Below the pieces are notes generated by a model. That model saw nothing but the letters and a program-made list of their open reading frames with translations. It was not told the origin of the DNA and did no database searches. Made by a program: the position numbers and the translations under genes. Shown here one piece after another: positions 1 through 11,295 of a stretch of 64,000 nucleotides of DNA (positions within the stretch are counted from its first letter, which is position 1; each line of letters opens with the position of its first letter). This stretch comes from Glossina fuscipes. Lineage: Eukaryota; Arthropoda; Insecta; Diptera; Glossinidae. The stretch covers positions 16,237,262 through 16,301,261 of the forward strand of contig NW_023998415.1 of assembly GCF_014805625.2 (NCBI RefSeq). Reading direction: 5' to 3'.

Positions 1-579
1 GATCATTATTCTATAGTCTTAAATAATGAAAGAGAAAATCTGTACTTCATTCCGAAAACGTCAGCATAAATATCGCGAAGTGAAATTTTGATATCTCTAT
101 TCTGAGCTACGCACTTTAGATAAATTGATAAATTTTCAAAATCATTACTTTTTCAATTTTTTGGATGTTCTCCCTTCTCGATGAGCTGGATGTTCGGTCA
201 AAAGAAGGCCACCGAGCCATTTTGTGCCCCTCCTGGAATAACTATCTTGGTAGCCATGTCCTTGTGCTTATGTAAACATGTAAATTCTTTTCCAATTTTA
301 ATATATTAAGAATTTTTTTTTTTTTTTTTTTTTAAATATTAAAATATTTTCGAAGAGAGTTTTACAATATTATTATAATATTTAAAAAAAAAAAATATAT
401 ATATATATATATATATGTATATAGAATTAAGATTTTAGATAGTCAAATATTTTATTATACCAATCGACGAAAATTATGAATATCCAAAATTTGGATAGGC
501 TGAGGCCATTCTTTGAACTTTCTGCTATATAAATGTTTAAAAAAAAAAGAAGCATATATACTGGGCAATAAGATTTTGT
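1..579. other. AT-rich noncoding DNA
   Basis: No gene is recognisable here. The stretch holds a run of 21 T (313-333), an A run leading into an (AT)n tract (about 384-416), and otherwise ordinary AT-rich sequence up to the dispersed repeat that begins near 580. Confidence 0.6.
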
Positions 580-1085
580 TATACCCTACACAGCGTATGG
601 TACAGGGTATATTAAGTAAGTGCAGACGTACGGACAAAGCAGAAGGGCTTTAGATAGACCCACTGATTACACTGATTACACTGATCAATTCAGATTATGA
701 TTCTAAGGCTGTGTATCCGTCCGTTCGTCTGAACAGTCGGTCGCAATTTTAGAAATATTTTGATCAAATTTGTGCAAATTTTCCAAATTTCCGCTGAGGT
801 AATTATTTCATATAACGAAAACTGAATTTCATACGATAAAAATTCATAATTTTTAATTCTTCATGATGAAAATTATGCCATAATTAAAATAAAAAATTAT
901 CTGTTTTAAATTTGGACTATCTCGGCCTATTTTTTGGATCCTACTTTAATAGGGATTTTCACGAAAATTATTCCTTTGCAGAGCGGAAAACTCCAACTTC
1001 TAATATGTGATGATGAAAATTGACCCATAATAGTAATTTCATACAAAATTAAGAATTGTGTTAGACAATGCGGTGTAGGGTATTT
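580..1085 (+). repeat. Dispersed TATACCCT-type repeat, copy 1
   Basis: The left end (581-609) reads ATACCCTACAC, then a short spacer, then GTACAGGGTAT, so the end itself can fold as a hairpin. Inside come the shared landmarks of the family: the TTAAG..GTGCAGACGTACGG segment, the AGATAGACCCA motif, a CAGATTATGATTCT segment, the GTCCGTTCGTCTG tract and GGTCGCAATTTTAGAAATATT. The right end (about 1052-1085) reads GACAATGCGGTGTAGGGTAT. The same internal words recur in both orientations elsewhere in this window. I see no transposase frame. Whether it is a MITE, a Helitron-like element or something else cannot be decided from the sequence. Confidence 0.8.
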
Positions 1086-1294
1086 ACTGAATGATTTGTT
1101 TTTAATAAAAGATTGATAGGAAAATTCTGCGTTGTATTTTACTACATGAATGTAGTTTTACTTCTTAGCTCAAGCAACCAAATAGAATGCATTATGTAGA
1201 GTCTTACTACTTAGAATAATATCTAAGACTACTACCTTTAATCCCCTTTACCAGTTAATTACGAAATGGTAAGTAAATATTGTGCCGTGGATAA

Positions 1295-1615
1295 AGTGCA
1301 TTTAAGACACCGAATTTGGATGAGGTGCAGAAAGGAAGCAACGCATCGCTTGCCGAGGTTAGCTTGTAAATTTTCGTTTACGATCCGGATGTATCAGTCT
1401 CAATGAAAATTGTCGACCTGGCCCGGCTATTCAAGGTCGATAATAACATTTTGCAGGCTACGTTGGAAAGTGAACCACATCTAGCCACTAGAGCTATTGC
1501 AAAGGTATTTGAGATGCGCCTTTCGCCTGCTGAGGAACGCATCCAAGCATCGACGAATGCTTTTATTACAAAATACAAGAAAACTTTCCCATCAAACCTA
1601 ATAGAATTTTTGTAA
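1295..1615 (+). pseudogene. Unrecognised coding-like frame with one internal stop
   Basis: One reading frame is open from 1295 to 1366, has a TAA at 1367-1369, then continues to a stop at 1613-1615. The translated part after the stop begins IFVYDPDVSVSMKIVDLARL and has balanced, charged, helix-like composition quite unlike the A/T-biased chance frames around it. If translation began at the ATG at 1403, the product would be 70 residues. The open frame on both sides of the TAA suggests a decayed gene or an exon read through an unrecognised intron. I do not recognise the family. A 127-codon frame on the opposite strand (1378-1761) is treated as a shadow. Confidence 0.35.
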
Positions 1616-1976
1616 AAAAACCTATTTATTCGATGAGCAATTGCTTGGAAGCTGCTAGTCAGGCTGGGAAGGTCTAATACTACTTTTATTATTCTTTCGT
1701 ACCTTGTCAAAATCGCGGAAACAAGAGTATCTGTAACGTGTATTTTCGCGTAGGATTTCAAGGAATTAGGATTATGTGTTTTTCAATAGTTATCAGTGTA
1801 TACTTTAGTTCAATTTAAGTCAACCTAATTATAATTTAATGAATACTTAGGTTTGGGCGATTTTTTTGCTCTCGAGTATGTAATAAATTAAATTATGAAT
1901 GAAATCATTTATCATCTTGATGGAAAAAAATGTTAAAATCACTTCAGAATGTAGACAAACCCTATAAATGTTGCAG

Positions 1977-2054
1977 GCGGAAGAGCAAGCGGTAAACATA
2001 ACGCATATAACTCGATTACTCGGTTACATCAATGAGTTCCGAACCATTGTCTGA
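1977..2054 (+). other. Exon-like segment after a strong splice acceptor
   Basis: TTGCAG at 1971-1976 is followed by a 25-codon phase-0 open frame (it starts AEEQAVNITHITRLLGYINE) ending in TGA at 2052-2054. It lies 360 bp downstream of the coding-like frame at 1295-1615 and could be a further exon or relic of the same unit, but no joining donor is obvious. A frame this short can arise by chance. Confidence 0.2.
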
Positions 2055-2232
2055 TATATGCAGGCAATTTTTTGCAAACTCTTCTATACAAAGCTTTTCA
2101 TTGCTTTCCTCCCTTCTAAGGACTATGCCCAGTCTTAAAAATGAGAGAAAAGTTAAAGCGCTATTTAATTTCGATGTCAATCGATTTTCAAATTTCGCTA
2201 TTTTCCTGATTAAAGTTCTTTATGCAGTTTAA

Positions 2233-2996
2233 TGAAAAAATTTTCATTTAGTTCTTATTGCAAGCAATTTTAATGCCATTTATTCGAAATATGTTTTGTT
2301 CTCATTTCTATTATTTTTTCTTTTTAATTTCTTTTTTTTTTTTTTTTTTTTTTTATTCTTATATTTTCATTCCATCATTATGAAAATGATGAAAAATGAA
2401 GTATTTTATAACAAACAAAAGCGCACGCATTGACGGTTGCTTTGTTATTAAAATAATGTTCGAATCCATTATTTATTCACATATGTATGCCTGCATACCG
2501 TTAATAGCATTGTAATTGACTGCTCTGTCTGTCCAATGATATTATTATCATTGTTGTTGTTGTTATTGTTGTTGCTATTTGAGTTGTGTTTTGTTATTAT
2601 TCTTGTTGGTTTTTTTGTTTTTTTTGTTTTGTTATTGTTGTTTTATTTTATTTAATTTGTTTTATACTTTTTGTTATTATTATTGTCATAATTCATAATT
2701 AAGGCCATTTGGTATATTTTGTTTTTGTTTTTCATTTTGTGTTTTTCTTATTCAGTTTTTCCAATTTAATTACCTGCAAACAAATGATAATTTTAATAAT
2801 TATATAATTATATACATGCAACTGTAAACATTTATGAGCACATACACACATGCATATAAATGTACAGGAAGAGATGAAGTTTATACAAAAAAAAAAATAA
2901 ATAAATAAATTGCTTGCTTTTTGTGAATTTAAAGGAATTCAGTAATCGTGGGCAATAGGAATTTGTTTCATATATTAGCTTGGTACTACTATGGGA

Positions 2997-3033
<37 letters not shown>

Positions 3034-3765
3034 ACTTGTACATTTACTTCATTTGTAATAACCCGGAAAATAATGCTGAATACCATACCATAATACATGA
3101 AATGCAAATGTACACAATCGCGTAACAGATGTATGATTAACGCTGAAGCTCAGCCTGCCTGCTTGTTCATCGCCTTAGTTATTATAATGTATTTCGAGTT
3201 ATGGAATTGAGTTAAAAAAAAAAAAAAAAAAAAAATTAAAAAAACAATTAAAACTCTTGGTGTATGCACACTTTCTTACTTTAATTATAAATAAGTTTAA
3301 CTCATTTTTCGATGTTCGCATATTTACGGGATGGGAAGAAACCCATCCTAGGCGGAGAATGAAAAATTTTTTACCGCTTCCACTTATTCGACAATATAAG
3401 GCAAATAATTAAAACATTAAAATAAAAAAATAAAAGTATTTATCGTTCTATCTGGAAAAATGTTGAACAAAAATTTGATTAGAAGAGAGAAACTTGATCC
3501 GTATTCTGAATTCGTTGTAAATATTAAATTTTTTTCAAATATTTTCATTTTGTTTTTTTTTTTTTAAATAAATCAATTTAAAATAATTTCCTGAGAGTTA
3601 TTATAATGTTATTAAAAATATCATCAATTGTGCAGTAAGTACATGATGCCATCATTTTTATTATTTGTTAATTGAGCTAATAGTGATTATAAAATACCGA
3701 CGAACGAAACCGAATATAAAAAACACTTAAGAACATTATAGTCGGGCAAAACCAAACTTTACCAA
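2233..3765. other. AT-rich, microsatellite-dense noncoding DNA
   Basis: I see no gene here. The stretch contains a T run (2332-2354), TTG-rich and TTTTG-rich sequence (about 2550-2760), a (TA)n tract (3001-3029) and an A run (3214-3235). Confidence 0.6.
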
Positions 3766-4823
3766 ACTACCCTACACAACACTGCGTCTAGTGCATTTAT
3801 ACATTTATTTAGATAATAATATATCAAAAATTATGTCATTTTTTTCATTTTTTTCATGTTTTATGGCATGGATTTTGTGAAAGCCCGCATATTGGGCGAT
3901 ATCCAAAAAACATTATTTGATGCGATCCAAATGTTGGGAAACATGACCTACATGCGAAAAATGTTATTATTTTTCAATTAAGTTCTTTTCACGATAACCC
4001 CTATATATGTTGGGGTCTAAATAAATGACCTCTTGTGATCCGAATTCCCTATTGTGTTTTTTTTTTGTTGAATTGCTGCTGCGGACCAATTTTCACCCTA
4101 TAAAGTAATAAAAATTAAACCTTTTCCTCAAGGCCCTGCTACTCATAACAAATCTTATATTGCGTGAGGTCCAGGAAATAGACCCATTTGCTTCAACTTT
4201 GGTTCACTTAATTTCTATATTAAATTGCCGGTATCGGCAAATTTTCATCACAGAACATTAACAATTAGACCTCTTTCGTATATAAGGGTCTACTTTTCCT
4301 GAGAATCCTTCTATGCGACGGTATCCGAAAAAATAAACCAAATCTGTTAAGATTGATTTCTATGTTAATTTACTAATATAAAGCGATTTTCACTCTAAAA
4401 TATTGAAAATTAGACTCTTAGCTTTCATAGGTACGACTATATAATATAAGAGGGACTTGAAAACATTACCCCAAAATTTTTACACAAATTTAGAATCCCG
4501 AAATACTGCTGCTTCGCCACTTCTATTGAGAAATTTTGAGAAGTTCTTTCAGATTATGACGTTTTATGGGGAGTAGTCGAATAGGTGGACCGATACAAAT
4601 CATTTTGTCGAAATATCTTAAAAATTGCGACTTGCAGCTTGAGTACAAATTTACAAGGACAGACATCAGATGGTCAAACGGACAGACAGGTTTGGATCAA
4701 TTCACTTTCTAACGCTGAATCGATCGGTATAATAAAAGGTGGGACTATCTTAAGCCCTTCTATCTCTTATACACGAGCGCACTAAGTTAATATACCCTGT
4801 ACCAAATGTCGTGTAGGGTATAA
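3766..4823 (-). repeat. Dispersed TATACCCT-type repeat, long copy
   Basis: This is the family in reverse orientation. It starts near ACTACCCTACACAAC and ends in the hairpin ATACCCTGTAC..GTGTAGGGTAT (4792-4821). Near the end come, in reverse order, the landmarks of copy 1: GTCGAATAGGTGGACCG, GCGACTTGCAGCTTGAG, a GACAGAC tract, GAATCGATCGGTATAATAAA and a CACTAAGTTAATATACCC end. The central part carries degenerate repeated modules (ACC-AATTTTCACC-type words), which makes this the longest copy at about 1.06 kb. The plus-strand open frame at 4585-4785 lies inside the repeat and is not a gene. Confidence 0.75.
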
Positions 4824-5839
4824 ACATTACGTAGTTGTAGGGATTTAATTTTCTTCATTACGGGCACACAATATAATGGAGTATTGTTTTTTTTTTTTCA
4901 TTTTAAAACTCATTCGGGTTGACTTCATTTCAGTTTGTTTTTAATGCTCGTGATATTGTTGTAAGATCCTAGTGATGGTTTCGGTAAGGTGCCACACAAA
5001 AAAAAAAAAAAAGAAAAGGAATAAACAACAACAATAAGTAAATGCTGTTCGCAGTAATTAACGATATGGAATGTCGTTGTTTACGTAAGTTATGTGAGGT
5101 GAGTGAAATCACTTTTTATGGCAGTTATAGTACCCTTACTTAAGAGACAATACGTGGACTACCCTTTACATCATAACCGATGTAAACGATAGTATTTACA
5201 GATAGATAACACGAAATAAGAATGAAATGCATCCCGTAACTGTAACAATATGTAAGAAACAAGATTAAAGAAATGACAAAACCGAAATATTTCAAGTTTT
5301 TCACTAGTTTTGTGCGTAAGTCGATGGATCAATTTAGCTGACTGTTAAGTTAAACTTGAACATCTAGGAAAAGAAAGTATTTAAGATGAATTTCAATTGC
5401 ATTGAGCAAACAAGGAAGATAGACAAAAATTTTTGGTTAAAACTCGTTCTTATTGGTCATGTCGATCAGACGAATATATCAAAATGTATTGTTTATAGAT
5501 ATTCTGACGCTATGATTGCTATGATTTACAAACACAAACACTTGAGAAATTTAATCTATTCTGTGTAATGCGATTTTCATACCAATGTTATATGATTTTT
5601 CATACTTTAGGTATTTTTAATCGATCACCATATTTAAAAAAGTATCATATTATAACGGGTAAGAACGTTATAGCCAGGCAGCACCCATCATTATATACAC
5701 TAAACCTTTTCGCCGAATGCAGTTACTTGGTCAGTTTGGTAATAGTACGCCACATTATGTTCATGCGAAGCCATCATTTTCATTGCAGCCCGTATCTTGG
5801 CAGATTAGATTTTCTCTCCGCATAAGCGCGTTTGCCTTG
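4824..5839. other. Intervening DNA with two unrecognised overlapping frames
   Basis: The stretch is noncoding as far as I can tell, except for a plus-strand frame at 5386-5568 (60 codons, starts MNFNCIEQTRKIDKNFWLKL). It is followed, overlapping at TAATG, by another frame at 5568-5825 (85 codons). Both have mixed composition rather than homopolymer bias, but I see no signal peptide, motif, promoter or splice pattern and do not recognise them. They may be chance or a relic. Confidence 0.3.
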
Positions 5840-6693
5840 CATAATACTGCCTATAAATTTTGGGGCTCAAAAAGAAAAAAAAAATAGACCTATATGATCC
5901 AAGTTCTTCACCGTTAATTTGTTTTTGCTCAATCGTTACTAAGAATTAATAATATATTAACAATTAAGGATTTTTCCAAAAGGCTTTTTCTACTCATGAG
6001 ATATCTCTTATGGAATGGAGTTAAGAAACAGATCCATGTGTTTAAAATGTGGTCTGCCTAATTTTTATTTTTTTTTATTTAATTATTATCATGAACAAAA
6101 TTTCATCACAAAGAACGTTAACGATGAGATGTTTTTGGCATATAACGATCTACGTTTCATGAGAGTCCCTTATGTGCGGTCATATCCAAAAAGTAGACCT
6201 GCGTGGTCCAATTTCGGTTTCAAGGCTGATTTCTTTGCCCATTCGTTATTATGAGACAATTTTCGCCATAAAATATTGAAAAATTCGATCTTATGAAGAT
6301 CCATAAGAAGCTTCAGTTTCGATTATAAGAGAAGAGGTTCAAAAAATTGGTCCAGCTGTTCCAAAGTTTTCACACCAATTCAGAATGCCCAAGTGCTACT
6401 ACTTGGCCACTTGGCCACAAAATTGCACATAACGACTTCTCAGAAAAGTGGACCAGTCCGAATCATTTTCAGTAGCATTAATGCTTGGGTCGAAACGCGT
6501 CACTCTGTCGAATTTCATCAAATCATTTTGAAAATTGCGACTTGTAACTTTAACAAAAATTTACATGGACAGTCATCAGATGGACGCGATCAGTACAAAA
6601 AAAAAAGTTGGGTCTATCTTAAATCCTTCTGGCCGTTGCATACATCCGCATTAACTTAACATGCCCTGTACTACGCAAGTGGTCTAGGGTATA
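5840..6693 (-). repeat. Dispersed TATACCCT-type repeat, reverse copy
   Basis: The left boundary is uncertain, but the TTGGGGCTCAAA segment near 5860 parallels TTGGGGTCTAAAT at about 4010 in the long copy. The right end is the hairpin ATGCCCTGTAC..GTGGTCTAGGGTAT (6661-6692). Internal family words include GACCAGTCCGAATCATTTTC and GCGACTTGTAACTTTAAC. Open frames at 6015-6254 and 6393-6659 lie inside the repeat and are not genes. Confidence 0.7.
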
Positions 6694-6931
6694 AACATAC
6701 GCAGAAATTTTTAACTGCGTATCTGATTTCTATATAAATAAATATAAATAAAAATCAATCGCATAGTTCTACGCAGTTATTTAGCGACTAATAGAATTCT
6801 ATTAGTCTTATATTATACACTGGAAAAGAAAGTCAATTTTTGAAAATTCAATTTGATTTATATTTTATTAATTAAATTTGGGATAAATTAGGCAAAAAAT
6901 TTCATTTACACGCTACACCAGTTTTGGTGGA

Positions 6932-7250
6932 AGAATGTAATAAATTTATGTGGACTTATGCAACAGTCATAATGACTTGATATAAACCCATCTTTCATTA
7001 TACGAATCAATGTCATATCATTTTCTGAATCGATTTAAGCTCAGTTGTCCGTCCGTCCGTCCATTGAGTTTTCATATGTCGAACCTTCAAGTCGCAATAT
7101 GATATAGTTATGTTTATTTCTGCCTAAGGATGAACGCTTTTAAATATGGTTCGTGATGGGATCACTTTTTCAACCTATCCTAACTTTTTCCTTCCCTTTC
7201 CTTGCCTTATTGTGAAAAGTCGTTATAAGAATAATGGTATACGGCGAAGC
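6932..7250 (+). repeat. Dispersed TATACCCT-type repeat, partial plus copy
   Basis: It carries the plus-orientation landmarks: AATAAATTTATGTGGACTTA, ATAAACCCATCTTTCATTAT, CATTTTCTGAATCGATTTAA, GTCCGTCCGTCCGTCC and CAAGTCGCAATATGAT. The hairpin left end is degenerate. Confidence 0.65.
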
Positions 7251-7299
7251 GGATGTAAGCGGATTCGCGATTCACTAGAATGTTTTTACTTCTTTTAAA

Positions 7300-7330
<31 letters not shown>

Positions 7331-7870
7331 TGTTTATCATTTTTAGCACATTTAAAAAAAATTTTTTTTTTGTTTTATTATTTTTGATATTATTTTGATA
7401 TTATTAGAGAATTATTTCTCTACGTGTATTTAAGTATTCTTTTGCATTTGATAGTCATGCGTACGGCCGTCAGCAGTTTGATTACCAATGTAGTAAATAA
7501 GAAATATATTAATTTTATGATTTTGTTTGCAAATATCGCAAACAGCATATATTCGACCTTTTCCTAAGGAGTATGTGGATTGGTGTACGTACGGACTATG
7601 GTTTGTATTTTAAAAATTTCAAGAAAATTATTATAAAAAATTGAAAGTAATTTTGCATATAAATCTTAATTGATTTTCATAGGTTATATTTAAATTTGGA
7701 CCAACTATATCCAGACAAAATCATCTCGAGAAAACAAAAGCCCAACTCTTTAGCTTAATATATCGTTTGGCAACAACTTATTTATTTATTTACTATGTAG
7801 TCGAAGTAAATCTTGATTCGAAATAATTTCCTTAGGCATTTTTAAACGATATGTGATTGGGTTTGTGCAC

Positions 7871-7916
<46 letters not shown>

Positions 7917-8636
7917 TAGGTTAATTTTCTCAGCATTATAATATATAAAATTTTTTTTAAATAGATGCAAGTGCTTAACCTTAAAAATGAACAAATATAT
8001 AAAGTAATTAAATCTTTACTTCCGGGATATATCTGATGGATATTGCAATATATACGATTTACGCCGTATATAACTTAGCACGCATTAATTTTGTTTTTAA
8101 GTAAAACGCAATTTTTGTAAATGCGTTTCAAAAATGGGTTTAATAGTTATTTCAAGGTCAAATCATAAATCATTAATAATTTGTTATAAATTAATTAATA
8201 TAGCAATAAAATATACACATGTATGTTTATACATATAAATACATTACGTTACGATCGCATATAACATATATACATATATATATATATATATGTTATAATA
8301 TAGAATTATTACATTTAACAAAAGCTTTTTTCGTAAGACTTTCTGTGCGCTGAGAACTTAGGACAAAACGTAATCAAAGAGAAAACTGTTTTTTACGCGA
8401 TACTTGTTAATGCATGTAATGAAAAAAAGAAAAAGCACTGTACAAATATCCTTTTTTAACTTGTGGAATCAACTGAACTGAACTTAGTTTCAGACGACGT
8501 TGCTTATGATAGTCCATTGGAATTGTAACTGTTTCTTTCATTTATATATGTGGTCTACTCCTTAACTTGGACTGTTTCAAACAAAATCAACTGAGATATA
8601 CATAGATTGGATTTTATGTAATGTACTACTATTACA
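7251..8636. other. AT-rich noncoding DNA
   Basis: I see no gene. The stretch has an (ATT)n tract (7301-7330), a long (TA)n tract (about 7873-7909) and a shorter (TA)n (8275-8291). Confidence 0.6.
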
Positions 8637-9094
8637 TAAACACATACATGAGCACACACATATTCGGTCGCGACAACTGGCCAGTAGCACGGTGCAGGAC
8701 GCCGAGCATGTGATGGTCAACTGCCCAACGTTGGAGGCAATTGGAGGCGACGTAGAGATATGTAACAGGACAACCGACAGCTTGGAAGCTTGGCGTAGGA
8801 TCAACAGTTTGCGACGAAGGTGCTGCATGAATTACGCTGCTTAGAAAGTGGAAGCGAAAAGGGTTCTACCAAACGAAGAGCACCTATTGCAAGCAGGTGC
8901 CGCGAAGTAACATCTGGCGGTGGTTCCGCGGAGAAGAATAGTCGAAGAAGTCTGTGTTTAGGGAGGGTACTGTTAGTAAGTAGGCGCCGCCGTTGGCGGA
9001 TCGTATATGCTGTTGGTTAGGACCAGCAGTATCTTTCGAAGATTTCTACCTCCAGTTTCCACAGCAGAAAAGACAAACACTCACACATACATAT
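8637..9094 (+). mobile_element. 5'-truncated R1-clade LINE in ACAY microsatellite, copy 1
   Basis: The element body runs from about 8662 to 9068. The frame 8692-8844 encodes a relic of the LINE ORF2 C-terminus: DAEHVMVNCPTLE is the end of the cysteine-histidine knuckle (His and the last Cys retained), then SLEAWRRIN, then a stop. The 3' untranslated part (8880-9068) aligns by eye with the copy at 29.1-29.9 kb through shared words such as CGCGAAGTAA, GGTGGTTCC and AGATTTCTACCTCCAG. The 5' flank (8637-8661) and 3' flank (9069-9094) are both ACAY-type microsatellite. Simple-repeat flanks on both sides fit the target preference known for Waldo/Mino-type R1 elements. It is non-autonomous and dead. 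Confidence 0.85.
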
Positions 9095-9254
9095 CGCTAC
9101 AAAATTGGGAATTATTTTGTTGAGTTTAGTTGCGAAAGCCCGAGCCGATGATCTTTGTTGCTAATGCTCCTCTCTTCTTCAATAAATTTTCTTCTTTAAC
9201 AAATTCTTTACAAATGTAATGATGGCACAGCAGTTCTCATATAAAATATCATTT

Positions 9255-9560
9255 ATTATGTATTACGTTTCCGCGAATGTATGTAACAATCACAAGCACT
9301 TAATATATATCCGTTTGTCATTATATCGATCGATTTTGAATTATTTTCTGAAGCAATGTATTCATGTCTGTCCGTCCGTCTGCCTAATATATGTGTATTT
9401 AGTTTAGCGCTCAATTTACAGATCGGAATGTCGTGATGTATTTATGAAATTCGGTATACCGGCCTCTTTTATGGCCAAATTGCGAACACTATTGAAAATG
9501 GATTTGATTGGTTCACCATAAAGTGTCATATTATGAAAAGGCCGGCTTTGAACGATTGTA
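9255..9560 (+). repeat. Dispersed TATACCCT-type repeat, diverged plus copy
   Basis: Recognisable landmarks are the ATTATATCGATCGATTTTGA segment, TTATTTTCTGAAGCAATG, CTGTCCGTCCGTCTGCC and ATTGAAAATGGATTTGATTG. It is more diverged than the other copies, and both ends are degenerate. The 62-codon frame at 9219-9407 is part of it. Confidence 0.55.
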
Positions 9561-10139
9561 AGGTGGCTGTGGCCACTGTTTTACTGCCATTTCTTGGCTG
9601 TGTTATCCATGATTTTGTTAGGCAAATTTTTGATTTTACAAAATTAGCACAGATTTAAAGTTATACTTGATCGTCGGAAGAAATCTCTCGCGCTTCGCTA
9701 GAGCATGTTAACATGAAGCTGTAGTTGAAGTTTGAAGATAATTGACTATTAATTGAAAGCGTTAGAAATGCGTTCAATTTGCAAAAAAAAGGGTAATTAA
9801 GAGAACTCTTTCAAACAATGCAAATTTGGATCCAAATAAACAATTATAGACTCTTTGGGGCATATATAAACTTTTTAAATATTTAAAGAAAAAAAGTGAT
9901 GAAAAAATTATTTACAATCTGGTTAAAGTAGACAATAGCCATGTTTAGATTTTTTGGCCTAAACCAAATACGTAACATTTATATCTTTTATCCAATTACC
10001 TAATGGGAGGTAATTCTCGTAAGCCATTCAGATGTAAAAACTTTCTGTAAATATGCAGAAAATATCGGGGAAAGCAAATCGTGCTAACCGTGCGTAATTT
10101 TTATCAATACTCCCGGGCGTTAATACAAAATAAATAATT
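9561..10139. other. Noncoding DNA
   Basis: I see no gene or clear repeat end. The sequence may include degraded inner parts of the reverse repeat copy that ends at 10525. Confidence 0.45.
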
Positions 10140-10525
10140 AAAGATTTTTCATACTTGTCAGCCACTTTTGCCAGCAAATTTCAAAAACTACAATTTTTTT
10201 CCATATAACGTTATATGGCGAGTGGTGAAAAAAACAATCGACCGATGCGAACCATTTTTGATAGCGTTTGTCCTTGGGTCAAAAACACACGTGACTGTAT
10301 CAAATTTCATTAAAATATCTCATGAATTGCGACTTGTAGCTTGAACACTAATCTGATATGGGCATATATCGGACGGACAAAAAAAGCGGATTTCGATCAA
10401 GTCAGATTATGATTCTGCATCGATCGGTATAATGAAAGGTGGCTTTAACTTATGCGCTTCTGCGTGTTGCATACGCCCGCACTAACTTAATATACCATGT
10501 ACCACAAGCGGTGTAGAGTATAATA
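10140..10525 (-). repeat. Dispersed TATACCCT-type repeat, reverse copy
   Basis: Family words in reverse order are GCGAACCATTTTTGATAGCG, CAAATTTCATTAAAATATCT, GCGACTTGTAGCTTGAACAC, GACGGACAAAAAAAG and GCATCGATCGGTATAATGAA. It ends in the hairpin ATACCATGTACCAC..GCGGTGTAGAGTAT (10492-10522). The left boundary is not clear. Confidence 0.75.
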
Positions 10526-10820
10526 AGCGAAATCATCGTTACTTAAATGAAGTCATTGTGCATTGAGCGTTAGTTGCAGCAATAGAAGACGTTATATATC
10601 GAAAGCCGGTATGTAGGAATTCAGTCTGTTCATGCGAGTATTCCTCCGAGCTATTTTATTAAAATACGTCACAATTATATATAGAGTCTAGAGCTATTCT
10701 CTGATCATAAATTATCGTTTATTTTCTTGTGTATACCCTATATATACTTATGATCGCATATATATCTAAGATAGATAGATTGTAGATATTTTCATTTATA
10801 ATAAATTAATTTATTTTCTA

Positions 10821-10826
10821 TTTATT
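10821..10826 (-). terminator. Polyadenylation signal AATAAA (minus strand)
   Basis: TTTATT on the plus strand gives AATAAA on the minus strand, 45 nt beyond the stop codon of the small secreted-peptide gene at 10871-11144. Confidence 0.5.
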
Positions 10827-10870
10827 CTTTTTAATGAATTAAAACAAAACATTCATTAATTACGATTACA

Positions 10871-11144
10871 CTAAGTACGCTTTGTATTATCGTTATGGAT
10901 CTGAGTCTTAGAGTAGCCAATTATTCTATGTTTAGTGGTTTGCCTTGGGCCACCAGCACTTGCACTTAACAATGATCCTTCATAATTGGCGTCCTTGTTT
11001 TTCTCGCCTGTTGCCTCTGCCTGAAATCAAATAAGTTTTTTTTATTATTTTACGAAAAAAAAAAAAAAATAAACAAATTCCTAAAAATCGCACCATATAT
11101 ATGAGAATGATAATAATAAACGAAACACTATATAAAAGTTTCAT
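10871..11144 (-). CDS. Small secreted peptide, two exons (minus-strand member of a trio)
   Basis: Exon 1 (11144-11094) encodes MKLLYSVSFIIIILIYM, a hydrophobic signal peptide of 17 codons. The 73-nt intron (11093-11021) starts GTGCGA, a weak donor, and ends TTTGATTTCAG. Exon 2 (11020-10871) adds 49 residues beginning AEATGEKNKD and ending KRT before TAG, hydrophilic with no cysteine. The phase-0 junction directly after the signal peptide is the same design as in the genes at 15975 and 17143, and the first exon resembles that of 17143 (MKLVYGV versus MKLLYSV). A TATA box, initiator and AATAAA are correctly placed. I do not recognise the family. Secretion is inferred from the leader; function is unknown. 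Confidence 0.6.
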
Positions 11145-11148
11145 TTTT

Positions 11149-11180
11149 AAGTGATTCGAATTTTCAAAAATGTTTATATA
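11149..11180 (-). promoter_or_regulatory. Core promoter of the minus-strand secreted-peptide gene
   Basis: On the minus strand TATATAAA (11180-11173) lies about 28 nt upstream of an initiator-like AATCACTT (start A near 11152). The ATG follows 8 nt later, so the leader would be very short. Confidence 0.45.
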
Positions 11181-11261
11181 TCTTTTGTTGACAATTTCCG
11201 ATTACTCGCGATGGCATGGAATGTTCAGCTTTATAAAGCTCTTAGAATGTTTATATAAATT

Positions 11262-11295
<34 letters not shown>

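Noticed and set aside
1378..1761. 127-codon minus-strand frame
   Set aside because: It is antisense to a more protein-like plus-strand frame, with no promoter or splice signals; treated as a shadow.
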